From positions 3,224,001 to 3,288,000 of the forward strand of contig NZ_CP180316.1 in NCBI RefSeq assembly GCF_051131705.1: a DNA stretch of 64,000 nt, in the 5' to 3' direction. Source of the DNA: Arthrobacter_M sp030063245 (GTDB taxonomy: Bacteria > Actinomycetota > Actinomycetes > Actinomycetales > Micrococcaceae). Of the stretch, positions 25,821 through 34,389 are shown piece after piece. Within the stretch, counting starts at the first letter, position 1; every line of letters begins with the position of its first letter. Made by a program: the position numbers and the translations under genes. The notes beneath the pieces are model-generated. The model saw only the letters and a list, made by a program, of their open reading frames with translations. It was not told where the DNA came from and ran no database searches.

Positions 25821-25855
25821 GTTGCTCAGCCCGTAACATTCGGTAGATTCTCCTT
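25821..25855 (+). promoter_or_regulatory. Probable leaderless promoter of gluA
   Basis: TAGATT at 25844-25849 is a fair minus-10 hexamer ending 7 bases before the gluA ATG, and TTGCTC at 25822-25827 is a weak minus-35 at 16-base spacing. No Shine-Dalgarno sequence lies in the 20 bases before the ATG. A transcript from this promoter would start at or next to the A of the ATG, giving a leaderless mRNA, common in actinobacteria. Confidence 0.4.
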
Positions 25856-26611
25856 ATGACCAATGAAGCTCTTGCGCCTGCGCTCGTGGAACTGACCGCG
25901 GTTAACAAGCACTACGGTGCGTTGCATGTCCTGCAGGACATCAATCTGGAGGTTAAACGCGGAGAAGTGGTTGTGGTCATCGGGCCCTCGGGGTCCGGGA
26001 AGTCAACCCTCTGCAGGGCCATTAATCGGCTGGAGACGATCGACGACGGCGAAATCCGTATCGATGGCAAGAAACTTCCCGCTGAAGGAAAGGAACTTGC
26101 CCGCCTGCGCGCCGACGTCGGCATGGTGTTCCAGTCCTTTAACCTTTTCGCGCACAAAACCATTCTGGAAAATGTGACGCTGGGCCCGATCAAGGTCAAG
26201 GGCACATCCAAGGCCGAGGCTGAATCACAGGCCATGGCCCTGCTCGAACGGGTCGGCGTCGGTCATCAGGCGCAGAAATTGCCGGCGCAGCTTTCCGGCG
26301 GCCAGCAGCAGCGCGTTGCCATCGCGCGGGCCCTGGCCATGAAGCCCAAGGTCATGCTCTTTGACGAACCGACCTCGGCGCTGGATCCGGAAATGATCAA
26401 TGAGGTCCTCGACGTTATGATCGGTCTGGCCAAGGAGGGCATGACGATGATCGTCGTCACGCACGAGATGGGCTTTGCCCGGAAAGCCGCCGACAGGGTT
26501 GTCTTTATGGCCGACGGTCAGATCGTCGAAGACAGCCAGCCTGAGGACTTCTTCACCCATCCCAAGAGCGCCCGTGCCAAGGACTTCCTGTCTAAAATCC
26601 TGACGCACTGA
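25856..26611 (+). CDS. gluA: Glutamate/polar amino acid ABC transporter ATP-binding protein
   Basis: A 251-residue ABC ATPase of the polar amino acid uptake class. Walker A GPSGSGKST (about 43-51), Q-loop VFQSFNLF, signature LSGGQQQRVAIARAL, Walker B VMLFDEPTSALDPE and H-loop VTHEMGFAR are intact. First gene of a gluABCD-type operon with substrate protein and two permeases downstream on the same strand; the order matches the corynebacterial glutamate system, hence the symbol. Glutamate as substrate is by similarity of order and family, not proven. Confidence 0.93.
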   Translation: MTNEALAPALVELTAVNKHYGALHVLQDINLEVKRGEVVVVIGPSGSGKSTLCRAINRLETIDDGEIRIDGKKLPAEGKELARLRADVGMVFQSFNLFAHKTILENVTLGPIKVKGTSKAEAESQAMALLERVGVGHQAQKLPAQLSGGQQQRVAIARALAMKPKVMLFDEPTSALDPEMINEVLDVMIGLAKEGMTMIVVTHEMGFARKAADRVVFMADGQIVEDSQPEDFFTHPKSARAKDFLSKILTH

Positions 26612-26614
26612 CCG

Positions 26615-26656
26615 ACTGGACCGATCCGGCCGCCGCAGGCGCCGGACCGATCCAGT
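26615..26656 (+). terminator. Intercistronic hairpin between gluA and gluB
   Basis: ACTGGACCGATCCGGC (26615-26630) and GCCGGACCGATCCAGT (26641-26656) pair along 16 positions with two G-U pairs around a 10-base loop. It follows the gluA stop immediately and lacks a T-tract, so partial termination or mRNA processing/stabilisation is more likely than full termination. Confidence 0.5.
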
Positions 26657-26709
26657 CCAAGTGAACTCGCATCGGGCCGCTGGAGTGGCCCGCCTATGAA
26701 AGGAACACC

Positions 26710-27618
26710 ATGAAGGCATTTATTGCCAAGAAGCGGCTGGGGGCCGCAGCCGTCATTGCGGCGGCAGCACTGGCGCTGACGGCGTGCGGCGGATCCGGCG
26801 GCGGCGGCGCTGCCCCGGGAGCCGACGCGAGCGCGGGGCCCTCTTACACCGTCGCCAAGGACGTTGCCCTGACGGGAAGCCCCACGTTTGACAAGATCAA
26901 GTCCAGCGGAACGGTCCGGGTCGGTGTCAAACAGGATCAGCCTGGTCTCGGATTCAAGGATGCTGCGACCGGTGAATACACCGGTTTCGACATCGAAATC
27001 GCTAAGTGGGTCGCCGCCTCGCTGGGCGTCGCCCAGGACAAAATCGAGTTCAAGCCGATCCCGTCGGCCAGCCGTGAATCCGCTATCACGAACGGCGACA
27101 TCGACTACTACGTCGGCACCTACTCCATCACGGACAAGCGCAAGCAGCTGATCGATTTCGCCGGCCCGTACTTCGTCACCGGCCAGGGCCTGCTGGTGAA
27201 GAAGGACAACACGACCATCAAGAGCGAGAAGGACCTGGCCGGCAAGAACGTCTGCTCGGCCACGGGTTCAACGCCGATCCAGAACATCAAGACCAACTTT
27301 CCTGACACCAAGACCACTGAGTTTGACACCTACTCCAAGTGCATCGAGGCGCTCCGGGGCGGCCAGGTCGATGCTGTCACGACGGACCAGGCAATTCTGA
27401 TCGGCTACGCAGCCCAGGAGCCGGATGCCTTCAAGGTTGTCGGTGAGCCCTTCACCACCGAAAAGTACGGCGTCGGCCTGCCCAAGGGTGACACCGCGCT
27501 GCGGACGTTCATCAACAAGGTGTTCACCGACGGCGGGGACACCTGGAAGAAGATCTATGACAGCACGCTCGGTAAGTCCGGGACCCAGGTGGACCAGCCC
27601 AAGGTCGACCAGTACTGA
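26710..27618 (+). CDS. gluB: Glutamate ABC transporter substrate-binding lipoprotein
   Basis: A 302-residue SBP_bac_3 protein. The signal peptide has a hydrophobic core AAAVIAAAALA and lipobox LTAC (Cys about residue 19), so it is anchored to the outside of the membrane. Mature features include VRVGVKQDQPGLGFKDAATG, GFDIEIAKWVAASLG and the Arg-bearing SRESAITNGDIDYYVGTYSIT typical of amino acid binders. A spaced AAAGGA precedes the ATG. Framed by hairpins on both sides in the operon, a pattern that raises binding-protein expression over the other subunits. Confidence 0.92.
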   Translation: MKAFIAKKRLGAAAVIAAAALALTACGGSGGGGAAPGADASAGPSYTVAKDVALTGSPTFDKIKSSGTVRVGVKQDQPGLGFKDAATGEYTGFDIEIAKWVAASLGVAQDKIEFKPIPSASRESAITNGDIDYYVGTYSITDKRKQLIDFAGPYFVTGQGLLVKKDNTTIKSEKDLAGKNVCSATGSTPIQNIKTNFPDTKTTEFDTYSKCIEALRGGQVDAVTTDQAILIGYAAQEPDAFKVVGEPFTTEKYGVGLPKGDTALRTFINKVFTDGGDTWKKIYDSTLGKSGTQVDQPKVDQY

Positions 27619-27632
27619 ATCGCTGATTGACC

Positions 27633-27675
27633 AACCGGTGGTCCCGGCAGCATGCAGCGGCCGGGACCACCGGTT
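27633..27675 (+). terminator. Perfect 16-base hairpin after gluB
   Basis: AACCGGTGGTCCCGGC (27633-27648) and its exact inverse complement (27660-27675) enclose an 11-base loop, 14 bases after the gluB stop and 38 bases before gluC. No T-tract follows. Position between a binding-protein gene and permease genes suggests attenuation or 3'-end protection. Confidence 0.65.
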
Positions 27676-27713
27676 CCACCGGCACCGGACGGAATTGAAG
27701 AAGACAGGGCATT

Positions 27714-28364
27714 GTGAACACACTTACCGACAACCTCGAGCTGTTCACGACGGGGTTTAAGAACACCGGGATCCTTTTCATCGTCTCGGCTGTTTTTGCC
27801 TTAATTCTGGGCACCATTGTTGCGGCGATGCGGGTCTCCCCCGTTCCCGCCATGCGGGCGGCCGGAACACTGTACGTTAATACCGTCCGGAACATGCCGC
27901 TGACAGTTATCCTGGCGTTCTTCGCTCTGGGCTACCCCAAGCTTGGGTTGGTGCCGGTCAATTTCATCACCGCCGCTGCCATTGGACTGTCCCTCTATAC
28001 GGCCACGTACGTGGCCGAGGCGATCCGTTCCGGCATTAACACCGTCCCCGTCGGCCAGGCGGAGGCTGCGCGGGCCATTGGCCTGCCATTTATGCAGTCC
28101 CTGACTCTGGTGATCCTGCCGCAAGCTTTCCGGTCCGTTATTCCGCCGCTGTTCAGTGTTTTCATCGCATTGTTGAAGAACACGACTGTTGCGGCGGGCT
28201 TTTCGGTCTTGGAGGCCGGTGCCATCCGCGCGAACCTCAGTGAGCGCGGCTACCCTGCGCTCACCGGTCTGCTCTGGGTGGCCCTCATTTTTGTCATCCT
28301 GGTCATCGGCGTCCTGTCCCCGTTGCAGCGCTATTTCGAGAACAAGTGGAGGGTTGCACGATGA
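27714..28364 (+). CDS. gluC: Glutamate ABC transporter permease
   Basis: A 216-residue inner-membrane permease of the HisMQ family with about five helices. The EAA loop is visible as AEAARAIGLPFMQSLTLVILPQAF (about 116-139). GTG start at 27714. It shares ATGA with the following gluD gene, so the two permeases are coupled and probably form the heterodimeric channel served by GluA. Confidence 0.92.
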   Translation: MNTLTDNLELFTTGFKNTGILFIVSAVFALILGTIVAAMRVSPVPAMRAAGTLYVNTVRNMPLTVILAFFALGYPKLGLVPVNFITAAAIGLSLYTATYVAEAIRSGINTVPVGQAEAARAIGLPFMQSLTLVILPQAFRSVIPPLFSVFIALLKNTTVAAGFSVLEAGAIRANLSERGYPALTGLLWVALIFVILVIGVLSPLQRYFENKWRVAR

Positions 28365-29209
28365 CCTCGATTCTTTTTGACGCCCCCGGTCCCCGGGCAC
28401 GATCCCGCAACGTGGTCCTGAGCGTCATCACCGTGCTGGTGGTGCTGGCCATTATCGGCTTCATCATCTTGCGTTTCACCGAAAGCGGCCAGTTCACTGC
28501 CGCCAAGTGGAAGATTTTCACCTTCCCGCTGGTCCAAAAGACCATCCTGTCCAGTATCGGCGTCACGCTGAGAGCCTTCGCAGCCGCCGCCGTCGGCAGC
28601 TTGCTGTTCGGCATCCTGCTCGCCTTCGGCCGCCTCTCCGACCACCGCTGGATCAGCCTGCCGTGTTACTGGGTGACCGAACTGCTCCGCGCCATTCCGG
28701 TCCTGATCATGATGATGATCCTGTACTACGGACTCCCGCCGTTGGGCGTGCACGGAATCACTCCCTTCACCGCCGTCGTCGTCGCCCTTATCGCCTACAA
28801 CGGCTCCGTGCTCGCGGAGGTTTTCCGCGCCGGAATCGAGTCGCTGCCCAAGGGCCAAAAGGAGGCCGGATTCGCCATTGGGCTGTCCAAGGGCAAGGTG
28901 CAGCGGCTGATCCTGCTGCCGCAGGCGGTGCGCGCGATGCTGCCCGTGATCATCGCCCAATTGGTGGTCATCCTCAAGGACACCGCGCTGGGCTTCATCA
29001 TTACCTTCAATGAAATCCTGTTCCAGGCCAATTATTTCGGCACGCAGGCCCAGTACGGCTCTCCAGTGCTGCCGGCACTGATGGTCGCCGGTGCTACTTA
29101 TATCGTGTTGTGCCTACTACTGTCCGGAATCGCGAAGTGGCTGGAATGGCGACTGCGCCGCGGACCGAAGGCCATCAAGATCCAGCCGAAGGTCATGGCG
29201 GACGCCTAG
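28361..29209 (+). CDS. gluD: Glutamate ABC transporter permease
   Basis: A 282-residue HisMQ-family permease. ATG at 28361 overlaps the gluC stop and has GGAGG nine bases upstream; an in-frame GTG 15 bases earlier is less likely. The first membrane helix (NVVLSVITVLVVLAIIGFII) is followed by a core with EAA loop GQKEAGFAIGLSKGKVQRLI and LPQAVRAMLPVIIAQLV. Longer at the N-terminus than GluC, as usual for GluD. Last gene of the operon, convergent with dapE 24 bases away. Confidence 0.92.
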   Translation: MTSILFDAPGPRARSRNVVLSVITVLVVLAIIGFIILRFTESGQFTAAKWKIFTFPLVQKTILSSIGVTLRAFAAAAVGSLLFGILLAFGRLSDHRWISLPCYWVTELLRAIPVLIMMMILYYGLPPLGVHGITPFTAVVVALIAYNGSVLAEVFRAGIESLPKGQKEAGFAIGLSKGKVQRLILLPQAVRAMLPVIIAQLVVILKDTALGFIITFNEILFQANYFGTQAQYGSPVLPALMVAGATYIVLCLLLSGIAKWLEWRLRRGPKAIKIQPKVMADA

Positions 29210-29233
29210 GATGCCTCAGCGGAGTACTACACT

Positions 29234-30328
29234 CTAGCCGAGCCAGCGGCCGAGGGCACGCAGGCAGGCGCGGATGTCTTCCGCTGCCACATGTTCATCG
29301 TCGCTGTGCGCCAGCAGGGCATCCCCGGGCCCGAAGTTGACGGCAGGAATTCCCAGCTCACCGAGCCTGGCCACGTCCGTCCAGCCATACTTGGGTTTGG
29401 GCTCAGCGCCGACTGCGGCCACGAAGCTGGCTGCGGCCGGATGGTTCAGCCCCGGTCGGGCGCCCGCGGCTGCGTCGGTGCGGACGACGTCGAAGCCGTC
29501 CAGCAGCGCACGGACCACTGCCTCGGCCTGATCAGGTGTCTTATCCGGGGCAAAGCGATAATTGATCTCCACCACGCACTCGTCCGGGATGACGTTCCCG
29601 GCTGTGCCACCCTTGACCCGGACGGCGTTGAGGCCCTCCCTGTACTCCAGTCCGTCCACGGTGACCGTCTGCGGTTGATAGTCCCGCAACCGGGCCAGAA
29701 TGTCGGCGGCCGCGTGGATCGCATTCTCCCCCATCCACGACCGGGCCGAGTGCGCCGCTTTCCCCCGCGTGGTGGCTTCAACACGCATGGTGCCATTACA
29801 GCCGCCCTCCACGGTGCCGTTGGTCGGCTCGAGCAGGATGCCGAAATCGGCCTGCAGCCAGTCCGCTTGGTCCCTGGCCAGCCGGCCGAGCCCGCTCTTG
29901 GATGCCTCCACCTCTTCGTGGTCGTAAAAAATGAAGGTGACATTCTTGGTCGGTTCCGTCACGGTGGCGGCGAGTGCCAGCTGGACGGCGACCCCGCCCT
30001 TCATGTCGGTCGCGCCGCGGCCGTACAGCACCGCGTTTTCGTGCGGGGCGCCGTCCCAGCGGGCCGGGACGGTGCCGCGGGAGCCGGGCACGGTCGGCAG
30101 CGGAACGGTGTCCAGATGGCCGGCAAGAATAACCCGTTCAGCCCGTCCCAGCCTGGTCCGCGCCATGATCGCGTCTCCGTTACGCAGCACCTCCAGGTGC
30201 GGCAGGGTGCGCAGGGCAGCTTCCACGGCGTCGGCCAATGGGCCCTCGTCACCGGAAACGCTCTGGATGTCGATCAGGTCGGCCGTTAACCGGGCAACAT
30301 CCTGGTGCAGGTCCAATGCATGAGTCAT
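29234..30328 (-). CDS. dapE: Succinyl-diaminopimelate desuccinylase
   Basis: A 364-residue M20 metallohydrolase of the lysine/meso-DAP pathway, removing succinate from N-succinyl-LL-DAP. Zinc ligands and catalytic residues appear in ILAGHLDTVP (about 68-77), GRGATDMKGG (about 103-112) and YDHEEVEASKSG (about 137-148); the dimerisation domain follows and the conserved AHSDDEHV lies near the end. Divergent from the VOC gene and dapD, the next lysine gene, as in mycobacteria (Rv1201c/Rv1202). Confidence 0.93.
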   Translation of the reverse strand: MTHALDLHQDVARLTADLIDIQSVSGDEGPLADAVEAALRTLPHLEVLRNGDAIMARTRLGRAERVILAGHLDTVPLPTVPGSRGTVPARWDGAPHENAVLYGRGATDMKGGVAVQLALAATVTEPTKNVTFIFYDHEEVEASKSGLGRLARDQADWLQADFGILLEPTNGTVEGGCNGTMRVEATTRGKAAHSARSWMGENAIHAAADILARLRDYQPQTVTVDGLEYREGLNAVRVKGGTAGNVIPDECVVEINYRFAPDKTPDQAEAVVRALLDGFDVVRTDAAAGARPGLNHPAAASFVAAVGAEPKPKYGWTDVARLGELGIPAVNFGPGDALLAHSDDEHVAAEDIRACLRALGRWLG

Positions 30329-30417
30329 CGCTCCAGCCTAGCGGGGCGATGCGTTTACTACTGGCCCGGGAGGCCGTAGCTTTGCAGCATGCCGGTTCCG
30401 ACGCACCGGGAGAATTC

Positions 30418-30946
30418 ATGATTTCGTCTGTCAGCTTCGTCACCATCAACGTTGCCGATCAGCCGCGGGCCGAGTCCTTCTACACGGAAGTGCTGGGGTG
30501 GACGCTGCACACGGACCAGCCGATGGGGGAAGCGGATGGACCCAGGTGGATTGAAGTCGCCGCCCGGTGCACAGACCCGCATCGTCCTGTTTCGGGACGA
30601 TGCGCACAAGCCGTCCTTCGGTCCATGCGTCTTCACCTGTGAGGATATTGAGCAAACCCACCGGGAGATGGTGGAAAAGGGCGTGGAGTTCACCCAGGCT
30701 CCCAAGGTCGAGGCCTGGGGCGCGTGGTGGGCGCAGTTTAAGGACTCGGAGGGCAATGAGTTTGGTCTGAGCCAGGCCAGCGGTATTTTGAGCCCGGCCG
30801 GCAGCGGCACAGTCCGGCCGGGGTGTGCCGGCGCAGCGGAGGACCTCCGGGCGGCCCGCGGCAGCGGATCGCGAGGCGAGTCAGCCGATCACCTTCCCGG
30901 CAGTAGGCGGGGGCTGGTTTTCGGCAACGGCCGCGCCGCCCGGTAA
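30418..30946 (+). pseudogene. VOC-family (glyoxalase-like) protein, frameshifted
   Basis: A small vicinal-oxygen-chelate protein. ATG at 30418 with GGGAG upstream opens MISSVSFVTINVADQPRAES and FYTEVLGWTLHTDQPMGE. After WIEVA the family sequence continues one frame back as PPGAQTRIVLFRDDAHKPSF, CEDIEQTHREMVEKGVEF and WAQFKDSEGNEFGLSQ. The shift is at GTCGCCGCCCGG (30553-30564), where one missing C restores the frame. The downstream frame then runs 45 residues beyond the normal family end, to within 10 bases of dapD, with unconvincing composition. Real frameshift or sequence error. Confidence 0.75.
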
Positions 30947-30955
30947 ACTGGGCCT

Positions 30956-31966
30956 ATGACTGAGACTGCCGCCGTAAGGCCCACAGCCCCCGCCGATCAT
31001 GGCCGCACCGCCCACGGATTCGGGCTGGCAACAGTGACCGACGGCGGGACAGTTCTGGATGTCTGGTACCCGGCGCCTGCCTTGGGTTCCGCCGTCGGTT
31101 CTCTCGGTGACGCCCCGGAAGCCGATCCCCAACTGACCGCCCTGGCCGAACTCGGGAACGATCCCGACCGCGGTGTGGGCCAGAAGGTGGTATTTGCGCA
31201 GATCGACCTGGATCAGGCCCCCGCGGACACGGCAGACGCCTACCTGCGCCTGCACCTGCTCTCTCACCGGCTGGCGGCGCCGAACAGCATGAATCTGGAC
31301 GGGATTTTCGGCAAACTGCCCAACGTCGTGTGGACCAGCTTTGGCCCGGCGGCGCCGGAGAACTTCGAGCTGACCCGCGCCCGACTCCGCCGCCGCGGGC
31401 CCGTGACCGTCTTTGGCGTGGACAAGTTTCCGCGGATGGTGGACTACGTTGTCCCGTCCGGCGTGCGCGTGGCAGACGCAGACCGGGTGCGCCTGGGGGC
31501 CCATCTGGCCGAGGGAACCACGGTAATGCACGAGGGTTTTGTGAATTTCAACGCCGGCACGTTGGGCGAATCCATGGTGGAAGGACGCATTTCGGCCGGT
31601 GTGGTGGTCGGTAACGGCACCGACGTTGGCGGCGGCGCGTCCATCATGGGGACGCTCTCCGGCGGCGGCAAGGAAAAAATCACGCTCGGCGAGCGCGTCC
31701 TGCTCGGGGCCAACTCCGGCGTGGGCATCAGCATCGGTGACGATTCCGTCGTAGAGGCCGGCCTCTACGTCACGGCCGGCACGCGCGTGCGCCTGGTGGG
31801 GCCGAGGGACGCCGGCGGCGAAGACACCACCCGCATCGTCAAGGCCAGTGAACTCTCCGGCGTGCCCAACCTGCTGTTCCGCCGTAACTCCGGCACCGGT
31901 GAGGTCGAGGTTCTGCCGCGTCAAGGCCAGAGCGTGGAGCTCAATGCTGCCCTGCACGCCAATTAG
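30956..31966 (+). CDS. dapD: 2,3,4,5-tetrahydropyridine-2,6-dicarboxylate N-succinyltransferase
   Basis: A 336-residue acyltransferase of the succinylase branch of DAP/lysine synthesis, using succinyl-CoA. The C-terminal half shows hexapeptide left-handed beta-helix repeats (VRLGAHLAEGTTVMHEGFVN, GVVVGNGTDVGGGASIMGTL). The N-terminal part fits the actinobacterial DapD type, unlike proteobacterial DapD. Plus strand, head-to-head with dapE apart from the small VOC gene. Confidence 0.92.
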   Translation: MTETAAVRPTAPADHGRTAHGFGLATVTDGGTVLDVWYPAPALGSAVGSLGDAPEADPQLTALAELGNDPDRGVGQKVVFAQIDLDQAPADTADAYLRLHLLSHRLAAPNSMNLDGIFGKLPNVVWTSFGPAAPENFELTRARLRRRGPVTVFGVDKFPRMVDYVVPSGVRVADADRVRLGAHLAEGTTVMHEGFVNFNAGTLGESMVEGRISAGVVVGNGTDVGGGASIMGTLSGGGKEKITLGERVLLGANSGVGISIGDDSVVEAGLYVTAGTRVRLVGPRDAGGEDTTRIVKASELSGVPNLLFRRNSGTGEVEVLPRQGQSVELNAALHAN

Positions 31967-31995
31967 TCCAGCCGCGGCGGTCCCGGAGTCCTGAC

Positions 31996-32865
31996 ATGAG
32001 AGCGCAACGGAGCCTTCGGGCAGCCCTGATCTGGCTGCTTTCGATCGGGGTCGCCATAGTTCTGGTGGTCGCGGCCGGCCTCGGGGCGGTGAGTTTCTTC
32101 AGGCCGGGTGCACGTGCGCTTTCCGTCGGCTGTACGGCCAGCACCGGCGCGGGCTCCTATTCGCTGGCTCCCGACCAGACGGGGAATGCGTCCCTGATCA
32201 CGGCCATCTCCGTCCGGCGCGGCCTTCCGGCGCGGGCGGCCTCGATCGGGCTGGCGGTGGCCCTGCAGGAATCCAAGCTGCGCAATATTACCCATGGTGA
32301 TCTGGATTCGTTGGGCCTGTTCCAGCAGCGCCCGTCCCAGGGCTGGGGCACCGCCGAGGAGATCCTCGACCCGGTCTACGCCACGAATGCCTTTTTCAAC
32401 GTCCTGATCACGGTGAACGGCTACGAAACGCTGCCCATCACCCAGGCGGCCCAGCAGGTGCAGCGTTCGGCGTATCCGGAGGCCTACGCACAGCGCGAGC
32501 CGCAGGGCAAGGCCTTCGCGTCGGCGTTGTCCGGCCTCTCCCCCGCCGCGCTCAATTGCACGCTGAATCCGGCCACGGGGAAGGGAGACCAGGTGTCCGT
32601 ACTTGACGAGCTGGATCGTGCCTATGGCGCGGTGCCTGCGTCCGGCGGTGCCGGCAGCGTCACGATCAGCGCCGCGGGTACGGTCGGCTGGGGTTATGCC
32701 CAGTGGGCGGTGGCCAACGCCGACTCGCTCAATATCACCGAGGTCGCGTTCGACGGCAGGACGTGGATCAGGACGGAGAACGACGGCGGCGTCAACAAGG
32801 GCTGGCAGGTTTCCAACGCCGCGGCGGACCAGGTCCGCATTACGCTCAACGCGCCAACGCCGTGA
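31996..32865 (+). CDS. Membrane-anchored lytic-transglycosylase-like protein
   Basis: A 289-residue protein with one N-terminal membrane helix (LIWLLSIGVAIVLVVAAGLG, residues ~10-30) and an extracellular part. Residues ~75-140 contain ARAASIGLAVALQESKLRNI, then DSLGLFQQRPSQGWG and EEILDPVYATNAFF, a block widely shared by actinobacterial cell-wall proteins; the Glu in LQES is a candidate catalytic acid of a lysozyme-like fold. The C-terminal ~90 residues resemble a region assigned in some databases to 'heavy metal transporter', which I consider misleading. Function in peptidoglycan handling is inferred. Confidence 0.7.
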   Translation: MRAQRSLRAALIWLLSIGVAIVLVVAAGLGAVSFFRPGARALSVGCTASTGAGSYSLAPDQTGNASLITAISVRRGLPARAASIGLAVALQESKLRNITHGDLDSLGLFQQRPSQGWGTAEEILDPVYATNAFFNVLITVNGYETLPITQAAQQVQRSAYPEAYAQREPQGKAFASALSGLSPAALNCTLNPATGKGDQVSVLDELDRAYGAVPASGGAGSVTISAAGTVGWGYAQWAVANADSLNITEVAFDGRTWIRTENDGGVNKGWQVSNAAADQVRITLNAPTP

Positions 32866-32936
32866 TCTCCGACAGGTGCCGGTTGCACCGCGTCGCACGC
32901 CGGCGCAATCGCGGCGCCGGTTGCGGCACCCGCTGG

Positions 32937-33548
32937 TCAGACCAGCAGCTCCACGACCGGCTGAACATAGCTGCGGAAATTCAGCTGGTCATCCAGCAGC
33001 CGCGAACTCATCAGCAGCCGGTCCGGCTCCAGAAACCAGGCCCTGGGCTCGGCGAGCGGCAGCTCCACGATCGTGAGCGTGAAGTCCCTGGCATTGCGCC
33101 CCAGCTCCATCTCCCGGTCCTGCACCAGCTCCGCCAGTACCGACGTCGCGCCCAGCGTCTCGCGTCCGGCCGCCAGCAGCGTGTACTCGCTCTGCCGCTC
33201 CCGGGCCCAGCTCAGCGCGGCACCGAAGTGGGCCTGCAGCAGGCGCTGCAGGGCCGGGACGTCGCTGAAGGCAGGGAAATCCGGCGCCGCGAGCTCGGGA
33301 TACATCTTGGGGTAATGCCGCAACAGCAGGGTCCACCACTGCTCCCATTCCTGCCGGAGGGTTGCGGTCCCGCCGAATTCAGCCACGAGCCGGTGCGGAT
33401 CGGTGGAATGAGCGGGAGGCTCGGCGGCGCACAGCGACGGCTCGCCCGCCCCTGCCAGGGATGCCAAATCCCTTAGATAAAGCGCAATCATCATCGGCCC
33501 TGAGGTGTCCATCGTTATTCGCCAGCCGGGACCGCCAGTGTGATGCAT
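32937..33548 (-). CDS. Conserved hypothetical protein
   Basis: A 203-residue soluble protein with no motif I recognise. The middle has aromatic-rich helices (LRQEWEQWWTLLLRHYPKMYPEL) and a beta-rich end (RDFTLTIVELPLAEPRAWF, LLMSSRLLDDQLNFRSYVQP). No signal peptide or membrane segment. AGAAAGG eight bases before the ATG at 33548 supports the start; an ATG at 33512 also exists. Codon use is normal for the window, so it is likely real. It is followed on the same strand 73 bases upstream by the TetR gene. Confidence 0.6.
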   Translation of the reverse strand: MHHTGGPGWRITMDTSGPMMIALYLRDLASLAGAGEPSLCAAEPPAHSTDPHRLVAEFGGTATLRQEWEQWWTLLLRHYPKMYPELAAPDFPAFSDVPALQRLLQAHFGAALSWARERQSEYTLLAAGRETLGATSVLAELVQDREMELGRNARDFTLTIVELPLAEPRAWFLEPDRLLMSSRLLDDQLNFRSYVQPVVELLV

Positions 33549-33621
33549 TGCGTTACCTTTCTGCGCGCGCTAACGCCGGTTCGTTGCGGTAACCGTCGTC
33601 TGCAGTTCCAGAATACTCCGC

Positions 33622-34266
33622 TCAGGCTCCGCGGAGTGAGGACAGATGGGCGCCGAGCACATTCCGGCTGAGCTCCTCCGTGGTCCATCGCGGCTGGAGC
33701 AGCATATGCAGGCACAGCCCATCGATCAGGGCAAGCAGCCGTTCGGCCTCCACCACCGGCTCCAGCGCGGTCCGCGTGGCCGGCGAGGCCAACAGCACCA
33801 TGATGATCCGCCCTACCAGGCCTGCGGTCCCCCGGTAGCTGCTGTCGGCTTCGGCCGCAAGAACGACGTCGGTGCGGGCGGCCGTGACAAAGGAGAGCCA
33901 GACGCTCGATTCGAGTTCCCGCTGCGCGTCCAAAGGCAGCAGCTCCAGCAACACCTCGGCGCAGGCGTCGCTGAGTCTGTCGCCCGGAGCCCCGCGGGTA
34001 CCGCTGGCCGACTCCAGTGCCGCGACCCTGTCTTCAAGCCGCCCGCGGATCCGTGCAGACACCGTGCGGAACGCAAAGATCATCAGCTCCGCCTGCCCGT
34101 CAAAGTAGTGCCGGACAGACCCCACCGCCAGCCCGGCTTCGGCTGCGACGGCGCGCAGCGAGGCCGCCTCCAGACCCGATTCGGCAACCACCTGGAAGAG
34201 TGCCTGCACCACATCTTCGCGGCGGATCAGCGGATCGATAACTTTGGGCATCCTCTTTTTTAGCAC
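33622..34266 (-). CDS. TetR-family transcriptional regulator (BetI-like)
   Basis: A 214-residue repressor. The N-terminal DNA-binding domain has IRREDVVQALFQVVAESGLE followed by ASLRAVAAEAGLAVGSVRHYF, a typical TetR helix-turn-helix with the terminal HYF. The C-terminal helical domain resembles TetR_C_6/BetI regulators. GTG at 34266 or ATG at 34251 may be the start; neither has a well-placed Shine-Dalgarno. Likely controls itself or the divergent galE or the hypothetical gene downstream; no operator was identified with confidence. Confidence 0.85.
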   Translation of the reverse strand: MLKKRMPKVIDPLIRREDVVQALFQVVAESGLEAASLRAVAAEAGLAVGSVRHYFDGQAELMIFAFRTVSARIRGRLEDRVAALESASGTRGAPGDRLSDACAEVLLELLPLDAQRELESSVWLSFVTAARTDVVLAAEADSSYRGTAGLVGRIIMVLLASPATRTALEPVVEAERLLALIDGLCLHMLLQPRWTTEELSRNVLGAHLSSLRGA

Positions 34267-34389
34267 GCTCGGTCCAAATCATGTGGCACGACTGGTCCAC
34301 CGAGGTCCCGTGGCGGATCCATGGGGCGGACCGGAGGCGGTGCGGGGGCAGGTCCCGGTCCCCATCCCCGTCCCGGTAGGGTTGGAACC

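Noticed and set aside
29368..30390. Overlapping long plus-strand frames opposite dapE
   Set aside because: They are antisense shadows of dapE, which has all M20 metal-binding motifs in frame on the minus strand.
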